Positions 57,606-64,000 of a DNA stretch of 64,000 nucleotides are shown piece after piece. The position numbers and the translations under genes were made by a program. This DNA is from Blautia glucerasea (lineage in GTDB: Bacteria; Bacillota; Clostridia; Lachnospirales; Lachnospiraceae). The notes under the pieces are model-generated. The model searched no databases, was not told the DNA's origin, and saw only the letters and a program-made list of their open reading frames with translations. The stretch spans positions 124,001-188,000 of the forward strand of contig NZ_JAJBMO010000003.1 of the NCBI RefSeq assembly GCF_020537505.1. The letters are read 5' to 3'. Each line of letters begins with the position of its first letter. Position 1 is the first letter of the stretch.

Positions 57606-57712
57606 CGCTGGTAATAAGCCAAAGTTCAAGGCTGCATGAGATCTTGGCGTCTGCCATGATAATGAGCAAAACTGGCAGAGCGTATTTGGACCTGTCTGGT
57701 TCGTTGTGTTTG
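57606..57712 (+). repeat. dispersed element family B, copy 4
   Basis: About 107 bases aligned with 42443-42541 (AAGCCAAA, TCTGCCATGATAATGAGCAA, CAGAGCGT). It begins at the terminator T-run and ends just before the stop of the convergent MATE gene. Confidence 0.8.
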
Positions 57713-57719
57713 AAAAATG

Positions 57720-59087
57720 CTATTTCATGGAAGCCATAGCTGGATTTTCGTACTTCTTTCTTATATCCTTCATAACAAAGAGATAAGAAACACCAGTAAA
57801 GATTGCAGCAGCAAGCCATGCGGCCGGATCGCAGAAGCATGCAAGTGCGTAGCTTCCGACCGCCATGGAAATCAGTGCCACTACCAGGCGGGCGATCAGC
57901 TCTGCCACGCCGCCCATCATAGGCAGGAAACCGTATCCACAGCCTTGCATGGTATTGCGGAATACAAAGATGCTGCTAAGCGGAATATAGAAGATGACAC
58001 TCATATAAATGTAGGTTTTGGCCCAGGGAAGCATGCTGTTCATATCCACGCCTCCGGTAAAGAAAAGCCCCAGAGCCGGTTTCAGTAAAAGACAGACGAG
58101 CACAGCTGCGACAAGGGCATAGACAACGCAGGTACCAAGTGCCGCTTTTACCCCCTGACGTATCCGTCCGATATCACCTTTGCCAAAGTTCTGACCACTG
58201 TAGGTGGCCATGGTCTGTCCCATGGCCATCATTCCCTGGGTTACCAGGTTCTGAAGCTTGCTGGCAGCTGTAAACGAAGCAACCGCATCAGAGCCAAACA
58301 GATTGATGGCAGCCTGCATGATCATAGTTCCGGAAGCTGTGATGGCAAACTGAAGAGCCATTGGGATTCCAACCGCCAGCTGATTGCGGCTCTCCTGTCC
58401 GTGAAGCTTCCAGTGCCGTCTGTTCGGGGCAAGGGATGGAATACGGATGTATATGTAGATTAGACACAGGATCGCGGAAACGCCCTGTGAGATAACAGTG
58501 GCATAAGCAGCTCCGGCAACTCCCATTTTTACATTGATGATCAATACCAGGTCAAGAATAACATTCAGCGCAGCGGAAAATACCAGGAACACAAGTGGAA
58601 TTTTGCTGTTTCCCACTGCACGGAGATAGGAGGAGAACAGATTGTAGAAAATAGTAGCTCCTAATCCTGCACTGATGATCATAATATAGGTATATGCATC
58701 CTGGAAAATATTATCCGGCGTATTCATTAGCTTTAACAGGGTATGCATGCTCAACATACTTAAGGCACTGAGCAAAACTGTAAAAATCAGGGAAAGAAGA
58801 ATCCCGTTTGCTACGCTGGACTTTACGCCTTCGTTGTCCTTGGCACCGAAACGCTGGGCTGTAAGAACAGAGAAACCGGCGGTGATTCCCTGTGCAAATC
58901 CCACGATCAGAAACATAATGGTTCCTGTAGAACCTACGGCTGCAAGTGCATCAGATCCGACATAACGGCCTACAATAATGGTGTCAGCCATGTTATACAG
59001 CTGCTGAAAAATATTTCCTATAATAAGAGGAAGGATAAATTTCAGGATCACTGGCAACGGCCGGCCCTTGGTCATATCTTTTTCCAT
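57720..59087 (-). CDS. MATE family efflux transporter
   Basis: 455 residues, twelve membrane segments, with the family's start KGRPLPVILKFILPLIIGNIFQQLYNMADTIIVGRYVG shortened here to its recognisable blocks (PLIIGN, QQLYNMADT, VGRYVG) and the second-half repeat PLSSIFVFRN-MQGCG. An Na+- or H+-driven exporter of drugs or metabolites; substrate unknown. ATG at 59087 after AAAGGGG; the frame extends to 59129 without a better site. Confidence 0.9.
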   Translation of the reverse strand: MEKDMTKGRPLPVILKFILPLIIGNIFQQLYNMADTIIVGRYVGSDALAAVGSTGTIMFLIVGFAQGITAGFSVLTAQRFGAKDNEGVKSSVANGILLSLIFTVLLSALSMLSMHTLLKLMNTPDNIFQDAYTYIMIISAGLGATIFYNLFSSYLRAVGNSKIPLVFLVFSAALNVILDLVLIINVKMGVAGAAYATVISQGVSAILCLIYIYIRIPSLAPNRRHWKLHGQESRNQLAVGIPMALQFAITASGTMIMQAAINLFGSDAVASFTAASKLQNLVTQGMMAMGQTMATYSGQNFGKGDIGRIRQGVKAALGTCVVYALVAAVLVCLLLKPALGLFFTGGVDMNSMLPWAKTYIYMSVIFYIPLSSIFVFRNTMQGCGYGFLPMMGGVAELIARLVVALISMAVGSYALACFCDPAAWLAAAIFTGVSYLFVMKDIRKKYENPAMASMK

Positions 59088-59361
59088 AAAAACCCCTTTC
59101 TTTTTTCTAAACATACCAAAATGGTACATAAAATCCTTCTATATAAATGTATTTATCGAAGCGAGAGTTATTTTACCACACTCACAGGTATCTGTCACTA
59201 TTATTTTTTTAATGACAACATCCAAAAAACCACAACTTTTTTCTTCCTTTGGTTAGGAATTTTGACTGTTTTGTTGGTTTTGCTTGCTATTTGATCATAT
59301 AGATGGTAAAATCAAATATAAACGTGAAGATATTTTTTTCGAAAGAGAGGCACTGACATAA

Positions 59362-59727
59362 ATGGCAAATGAACATGGAGAGCAGATCAGAATCGTGCAG
59401 GAAACGGTAGCAGGTAAGGAGATTACCTTTGCTCACGTAATGGGTGGTCCTGCACCGATCATTTATCAGAAACTTGGACTGAACCCGCAGCTGGATTATC
59501 GTTCCTCTGCGATTGGAATTATGAATATGACACCGCCGGAATCTGCTGTGATTGCATCTGACATTGCTGTAAAGAGCGGTAACGTATATCTTGGATTTGC
59601 AGACCGCTTTACAGGTACGCTCATCATCACAGGGGAGATTTCTGATGTAATGTCAGCCATGACAGAAATCGTTAATTATTTCCGCGATTCTCTTGGATAT
59701 GTAGTCTGCAATATTACGAAACGATAG
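59362..59727 (+). CDS. EutS/PduU-type microcompartment shell protein
   Basis: 121 residues, one permuted BMC domain as in EutS and PduU: RIVQETVAGKEITFAHV, IGIMNMTPPESAVIASDIA, VYLGFADRFTGTLIITGEIS. Such proteins form hexamers in the shell of ethanolamine or propanediol compartments. It has a twin gene 12 bases downstream and a EutP-like GTPase after that, but no enzymes or other shell proteins in the window. An ATTTGAT/ATCAAAT inverted repeat at about 59290-59318 lies in the leader. Confidence 0.9.
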   Translation: MANEHGEQIRIVQETVAGKEITFAHVMGGPAPIIYQKLGLNPQLDYRSSAIGIMNMTPPESAVIASDIAVKSGNVYLGFADRFTGTLIITGEISDVMSAMTEIVNYFRDSLGYVVCNITKR

Positions 59728-59738
59728 GAAGTAGGAGC

Positions 59739-60167
59739 ATGGAGCGAATAACGAAGGAAGAGCTGCTGGAAATGCTGTTCCATGATGATTATGAACATCT
59801 GAAGGGGAAGAAGCTTCGTATGACCCGTGTGCGTGTACCGGGGAAGGAGGTTTGCCTGGCCCATGTGATCAGTCCTTCCCAATCCTGTATTTATGAGAAC
59901 CTGGGACTGCATATTGGAGTGCATGAGGGAGAGGACCACACAGGAGAATCTATTGGACTGATCCGTTTCACACCATGGGAAGCAGTTGTGGTAGCTGCTG
60001 ATGTTGCCATGAAGAGTGCTGATGTACAGATCGGATTTATGGATCGTTTTTGTGGTTCTCTTATTATAACAGGGGGATTGTCCCAAGTACAGACTGCTGT
60101 GGAAGAGGTTGTACATTTTTTTAACAGAGAGTTAGGCTTTAAAACATGTGAGGTCCACAAAAGCTGA
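59739..60167 (+). CDS. second EutS/PduU-type shell protein
   Basis: 142 residues. The BMC half matches its neighbour (ESIGLIRFTPWEAVVVAADVAMKSADVQIGFMDRFCGSLIITG, in parts) but it carries an N-terminal extension (about 1-25, ERITKEELLEMLF) and an acidic loop (GVHEGEDHTG). A diverged paralogue that may form mixed or stacked hexamers with the first. Confidence 0.88.
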   Translation: MERITKEELLEMLFHDDYEHLKGKKLRMTRVRVPGKEVCLAHVISPSQSCIYENLGLHIGVHEGEDHTGESIGLIRFTPWEAVVVAADVAMKSADVQIGFMDRFCGSLIITGGLSQVQTAVEEVVHFFNRELGFKTCEVHKS

Positions 60168-60292
60168 CAGATACCTTGTGGCTGCAGGAACAGCAGCTTA
60201 TGGATACGATATTATGATATGAAAACGTAAAAATACTGCACTACTGTATATTTACAAGTAAGGTTTATTGAAAACAGGGGAAATGCAATTCA

Positions 60293-60823
60293 ATGAAGAA
60301 AATTTTTTTGATGGGAAGAAGTGAGGCCGGCAAGACCTCACTGACGCAGGCACTAAAAGGCGAGGAGCTTCATTATATAAAAACACAATATACCAATTCC
60401 AATGACGATACCATTGACTCTCCGGGGGAGTATGCAGAGTCAAAAAGATTCAGTGTAGGACTTGCCTGCTTTTCCTTTGAGGCAGATGTGGTAGCAATTG
60501 TACAGGCGGCAGATGAGCCCTTTAATCTATTTGGGGCAAGCTGCCGTTCCTTTATCCTGCGCCCGCTGATCGGAATCATTACCAAGATTGATTCCCCTTA
60601 CGCCAACATTCCCATGGTGCGCCAGTGGCTGATCAATGCAGGCTGCGAGCGCATTTTTATGGTGAATAATGTGACTAGAGAGGGAATTGATGAGTTAATG
60701 GAATATCTGGCAGAGGATACCCCGAAGCTGACTTTGGAGCAGGCGAAATTCAAACAGAATCTTGGCTTAAACGAGTGGGATCCTCTTCCGGAGGGTGTGA
60801 GCTACCCCGAGGATATTGCCTGA
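60293..60823 (+). CDS. eutP: EutP/PduV-like GTPase
   Basis: 176 residues, small P-loop GTPase: GRSEAGKTS (P loop), DSPGEY (switch II), TKID as the NKxD site, ending with a longer C-terminal tail (YLAEDTPKLT--QAKFKQNLGLNEWDPLPEG). In Salmonella PduV binds the shell through PduU, so the pairing with two PduU-like genes is meaningful. ATG at 60293 behind AGGGG. Confidence 0.88.
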   Translation: MKKIFLMGRSEAGKTSLTQALKGEELHYIKTQYTNSNDDTIDSPGEYAESKRFSVGLACFSFEADVVAIVQAADEPFNLFGASCRSFILRPLIGIITKIDSPYANIPMVRQWLINAGCERIFMVNNVTREGIDELMEYLAEDTPKLTLEQAKFKQNLGLNEWDPLPEGVSYPEDIA

Positions 60824-60839
60824 GGCAGATGCACGGGCG

Positions 60840-60872
60840 GTTACTGTTTACTCCGTAACCAGTAATCACGGG
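60840..60872 (-). repeat. element family A, end fragment
   Basis: GTTACTGTTTACTCCGTAAC and the next bases match the end of 27137-27279 (GTTCCTGTTCACTCCGTGAC). About 33 bases only. Confidence 0.55.
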
Positions 60873-60885
60873 CTTTAATTAGGGC

Positions 60886-60914
60886 TTGACGGAGAATTTT
60901 AAATATAGTATAGT
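60886..60914 (+). promoter_or_regulatory. promoter upstream of the HTH gene
   Basis: TTGACG (60886-60891), 17-base spacer, TATAGT (60909-60914). Confidence 0.65.
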
Positions 60915-60956
60915 TTAGTAGATTCATCGGAGGGTTTATTGTTCGACGGAAACAAT

Positions 60957-61006
60957 GGCTGGATAAGATGACAGGCTGAGATGCCTGTTTCTTATCCGGC
61001 CTTTTT
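60957..61006 (+). terminator. long terminator-like hairpin in the leader
   Basis: GGCTGGATAAGATGACAGGC pairs with GCCTGTTTCTTATCCGGCC across a TGAGAT hexaloop, then five T. A smaller ATTGTT/AACAAT hairpin precedes it (60937-60955). Because a promoter lies upstream and a gene downstream, it looks like an attenuator. Confidence 0.65.
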
Positions 61007-61017
61007 GTGTGACAGTA

Positions 61018-61058
61018 AAATTGCCATGTTTGTCATAGACAAATGTGGCAATTTGTTT
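61018..61058 (+). terminator. second hairpin in the leader
   Basis: AAATTGCCATGTTTGTC pairs with GACAAATGTGGCAATTT with a T-rich end. A third hairpin, CACTGGAGC/GCTCCAGTG, lies at 61107-61138. TATACT at about 61079 may be a second promoter. Confidence 0.55.
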
Positions 61059-61213
61059 TATCCGGTCGAATTATAGGGTATACTAAATATAGAAGCCGGT
61101 CAGGTGCACTGGAGCCTTTTCTCAAACATGCTCCAGTGATACCAGGGGAGGGACTTCTGAAGAGGAAATATATTTGGAATAGAAAATAAATTGGGAAAAG
61201 AGGTGGGAATTCA

Positions 61214-62947
61214 TTGACATTTCAGGACTGTTTAAACTCATATATAGAAGAGCTGCGCTGCAGCGGCAAGGAGCTGGCAGCAAACAGCGGCATCTCAGAA
61301 ACCATTATCAGCCGCTACCGGAAGGGAGAACGCGTCCCGGCAGCAGACAGTGAATATCTGAAAAAGCTGTCCGCCGGAATTGCAAAGACCGCCCTGGAAA
61401 AGGGAAAGCCAGAGATAAAAGAAGAGGATGTATATCAAACCCTTCTGGAACATCTTCCTAAGGAAAATGCAGAGATTTTTTACTATGAGAAATTCGACCT
61501 GCTGTTAAAAGAACTGGAGATCAATGTATCCAAAATGGCAGCAGCCTTGCATTACGATGCTTCCTACATATCGAAGATCCGTACAGGAAAAAGGGCTCCT
61601 TCCGATCCTGCTGCATTTGCAGAAAACGTGTGCGGCTATGTTGTAAGAAACTGCATTGGAGCGGAAGAACTAAAAAAAGCAGCAGCCCTGACAGGGGGTA
61701 CGGCAGAACAGCTGGAGAATCAGGAGACGTATTTTCAGACCTTGCAGAACTGGCTTTGTCTGGCGAATTTTGAGAAAACAGATTACATTTCCAGTTTTCT
61801 GCAGAAGATGGATGAATTTAACCTGGATGATTATATCCGGGCCATTCATTTTGACAGCTTTAAAATCCCGAAAGTGCCTTTCCAGCTGCCTGTATCCAGA
61901 CATTATTACGGACTGAAGGAAATGCGGGAGGGAGAACTGGATTTCCTCAAACATACCGTGTTGTCAAAATCCATGGAGCCTTTGCACCTCTGCAGTGACA
62001 TGACGGTAGAGGATATGGCCCAGGACGAAGAATTTGCCAGGAAATATATGTTTGGCCTTGCAATGGTGTTAAAAAAAGGGCTCCACATTCATATTATCCA
62101 TGAGGTAGAGCGTCCTATGAAGGATATGATGCTGGGGCTGGAAAACTGGATCCCCCTTTATATGACCGGGCAGATTTCCCCTTATTATCTGAAAGGCATT
62201 CAGAATAAAGTTTACTCCCATCTGCATTACAGCTCTGGCCAGGCAGCCATGACCGGGGATTGTATCAGCGGACATCACGAAAATGCACACTATTATCTGA
62301 CCAGTCATAAAGAAGAGGTAGAGCGCTGCAGAAAGAACACGGAATACCTTTTGAAAAAGGCAAGTCCGCTTATGGATATTTACCGGGAGGAGAAAAAAGA
62401 GCAGCTTTATGAGTTCCTGGGAAAAGACAGCAGGATTGAGGGCAGGCGAAGAAGAATCCTGGCAGCCCCGCCGTTGTTTGTAATTCCGGAAGAGCTGCTA
62501 AAAGAGATCCTGTACAATAATCAGATTGGGGAAAGCATGTGCACCCGGATCCTGGAAGCCCAGAAAGCCGAAAAGAGCCGGATGGAACATATTTTTGCCC
62601 ATAGTGCAGTAACGGATGAATTGTCAGAGGTTACCAGCATAGAATATGAGAGATATCCAGTGGCGCTGCCTGTGGCAGAGTGTTTCCTTGAGCGGGATAT
62701 TGTGCTTACTTTTCAGGAATATAAAGACTGCATCGCAGCTGCGAAGGAGTATGCATCCCGGCAGGAGCATTACAATTTCCGCCTCACCAGAGTGAAAAGC
62801 TTTCACAACATCCAGATTACCTGTCATGAAGAAAAATGGTGCATGGTATCCAAAAACAAAGCCCCATCTATCCATTTTGTGATCCATCACCCTAAACTTA
62901 GTTATGCATTGGAGAATGTGATCCTTCCCATTCAGGATGAAACGTAA
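61214..62947 (+). CDS. 577-residue protein with two N-terminal HTH domains
   Basis: I do not recognise the family as a whole. Residues about 1-55 (GKELAANSGISETIISRYRKGERVP) and about 95-145 (NVSKMAAALHYDASYISKIRTGKRAP) are two lambda-repressor-like helix-turn-helix units in tandem. The remaining 400 residues are soluble, without membrane segments, and read as a long helical or mixed sensor domain with several His/Tyr-rich stretches (HSHLHYSSGQ type, HHENAHYY). Probably a regulator responding to a ligand. TTG start after GAGGTGGG. The leader has three hairpins. Confidence 0.65.
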   Translation: MTFQDCLNSYIEELRCSGKELAANSGISETIISRYRKGERVPAADSEYLKKLSAGIAKTALEKGKPEIKEEDVYQTLLEHLPKENAEIFYYEKFDLLLKELEINVSKMAAALHYDASYISKIRTGKRAPSDPAAFAENVCGYVVRNCIGAEELKKAAALTGGTAEQLENQETYFQTLQNWLCLANFEKTDYISSFLQKMDEFNLDDYIRAIHFDSFKIPKVPFQLPVSRHYYGLKEMREGELDFLKHTVLSKSMEPLHLCSDMTVEDMAQDEEFARKYMFGLAMVLKKGLHIHIIHEVERPMKDMMLGLENWIPLYMTGQISPYYLKGIQNKVYSHLHYSSGQAAMTGDCISGHHENAHYYLTSHKEEVERCRKNTEYLLKKASPLMDIYREEKKEQLYEFLGKDSRIEGRRRRILAAPPLFVIPEELLKEILYNNQIGESMCTRILEAQKAEKSRMEHIFAHSAVTDELSEVTSIEYERYPVALPVAECFLERDIVLTFQEYKDCIAAAKEYASRQEHYNFRLTRVKSFHNIQITCHEEKWCMVSKNKAPSIHFVIHHPKLSYALENVILPIQDET

Positions 62948-63036
62948 CCCGTCCCATTTGGGGCAAAATGTCATCGGAATAGCGCCCTGCATGGAGAAAA
63001 CAGTAAAAAGGTAAGAATTAAAGGAGGCATGAAAAT

Positions 63037-64000
63037 ATGAGAAAAATATTGAGAAAGACAGCTGCAGCAGTCGGTGTAGGAGCTCTTCTCCTGGCCGCTC
63101 CTGTTTATGGTGCGGACAATATTTCTGATCTTATGGTGTATACCGATAATATACAGTCCGACGGTTCCCTGATCTATTATTTTGAAGAAGTGGCCGTTGT
63201 GCTTCCGGCTGATTGGAAGGGGAAAATTGACATTGTAACAGATGGAATCTCCGCCACTTTTTATCATAAGGCCAGCCACGAAAAATGGCAGGAAAAATAC
63301 GGGGAAGAAGGAGGAAAACTTTTTACCCTGTCCTGTTCGGTCAATCATGATTTTTCAGAGCTGCCGGATTTTACTTATATAGGATTCAGTGAAGAGTCCG
63401 TGATGAATTATTTTATGGTTTTTCCAACTGATTTCCAGGCGTATACAGAAGATGAGAGCGTGGCACATGAATTCCAGCAGATGAACGCCGAAATCGATTA
63501 CGTGAAGCAGCATGCCTATATGCTTGCAGAGGGGGAAAAGGTTCCTGTGGCCTCTTCTGAGCCTTCTGATTTTTCCATTTCCCAGACAAGTGATGATGGG
63601 GAATGGGTGAAGATGAAAGAGGGATTTGAGCTTTATCTTCCAGCAGACTGGACCGGTGCAGAGTTATCAGATTCTGATCAGGAAGATGAGACCTATTATG
63701 CAGCTCTTTCGGGAGACGAAAAGATTGTTCTGGTTGTAACTTCTCTGGATCTGAGAGAGGATTATACAGAGAAAGAAATACAGGCAGCATTGGCAGAGGA
63801 AAATTATGACAGCCTTTTTGATGCGGCAAAGGACCAGATTAAAGAGCAGGGCTATACCATCGAAAAAACAGAGCTGATCAATGGGATTTCCTGTGCATAT
63901 ATTTCGGCAGAGGACGAATATGGAATTGTATTTATGGATAAAACGGACTCGGTTATGGAACTGGTTTATCTGACAGGAGAAAATGTGGCAGAAGATGAAA
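63037..64000 (+). CDS. secreted protein of unknown function, 5' part
   Basis: The frame is open to the end of the window (321 codons). AAAGGAGG precedes the ATG. A signal peptide of about 25 residues (ALLLAAPVYGA) is followed by a region EEVAVVLPADWKGK and, after residue about 190, a similar block EGFELYLPADWTGAE. So it contains two copies of a domain, each starting with a V/L-P-A-D-W motif. No wall or membrane anchor seen in the visible part. Function unknown. Confidence 0.75.
   Translation, partial: MRKILRKTAAAVGVGALLLAAPVYGADNISDLMVYTDNIQSDGSLIYYFEEVAVVLPADWKGKIDIVTDGISATFYHKASHEKWQEKYGEEGGKLFTLSCSVNHDFSELPDFTYIGFSEESVMNYFMVFPTDFQAYTEDESVAHEFQQMNAEIDYVKQHAYMLAEGEKVPVASSEPSDFSISQTSDDGEWVKMKEGFELYLPADWTGAELSDSDQEDETYYAALSGDEKIVLVVTSLDLREDYTEKEIQAALAEENYDSLFDAAKDQIKEQGYTIEKTELINGISCAYISAEDEYGIVFMDKTDSVMELVYLTGENVAEDE

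Noticed and set aside
60957..61006. TPP riboswitch, because of GGCTGAGAT and CTGGATAA
   Set aside because: The motifs are in the wrong order and lie inside one long hairpin; the CTTGAACCTGA part is missing.
60937..61006. ANTAR (EutV-type) two-hairpin element near the eut-like genes
   Set aside because: The loops are 7 bases (CGACGGA) and TGAGAT; the required A1/G4 hexaloops are not both present, and no EutV gene is seen.

Overview
The window looks like chromosomal DNA of an anaerobic, endospore-forming Firmicute of the class Clostridia, most likely Lachnospiraceae (Blautia/Dorea-like; the genus is a guess). Reasons: the yqfC-yqfD sporulation pair beside phoH-ybeY, a Rex redox repressor, Re-citrate synthase next to a homodimer-type NADP isocitrate dehydrogenase, NfnAB, an MscL with a zinc-ribbon tail, EutS/EutP microcompartment genes, moderate GC, strong AGGAGG ribosome sites and frequent TTG/GTG starts. 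No rRNA, tRNA, CRISPR array, prophage or intact insertion sequence was seen.

Layout. 1-3504: the end of a Dlt-like cell-surface acylation cluster (SGNH protein, amino-acid adenylating enzyme, carrier protein) that also holds a PLP fold-III decarboxylase, so an amino acid may be decarboxylated on the carrier before transfer. 3538-5904: two secreted wall-binding-repeat proteins (transglutaminase-like and class A beta-lactamase-like). 6092-7605: a YczE membrane protein and the decayed remains of an ECF transporter operon. 7633-9245: enolase behind a consensus-like promoter carrying a DtxR/IdeR-type box. 9334-13324: purine permease, ClC channel, intracellular subtilase. 13384-16240: Re-citrate synthase and isocitrate dehydrogenase. 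16413-18326: an ABC-F ATPase bracketed by 16-bp direct repeats.

18740-26948 is a signalling island: promoter, c-di-GMP-I riboswitch and terminator, a shredded hybrid kinase, then two lipoprotein/hybrid-histidine-kinase pairs in one overlapping operon. A second, weakened promoter-riboswitch copy follows at 26985-27117 and is cut off from anything downstream by a 143-bp inverted-repeat element. 27318-37178: rex, nnr, alr-mazF, a CBS-domain transporter, yebC, a ClpP-like protease and nfnAB. 37400-45529: uppP, ftsK, rlmH, an aminotransferase, mscL and a dihydrouridine synthase. 45549-53993: DUF2284, yqfCD-phoH-ybeY, DUF3048, then proB and proA separated by two unrelated genes. 54257-64000: a wall-anchored beta-helix-like protein, an M14 peptidase homologue with every catalytic position replaced, a MATE exporter, an enzyme-less EutS/EutS/EutP microcompartment trio, a 577-residue double-HTH protein behind stacked hairpins, and a truncated secreted protein.

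Two unrecognised dispersed repeats run through the window. Family A is a 143-bp inverted-repeat element with 8-bp target duplications, in two complete copies and several remnants. Family B is a roughly 100-bp element that in all four copies starts right after the T-run of a terminator. Three genes (33850, 46280, 56583) have their ribosome site inside a hairpin, two of them being terminator hairpins.
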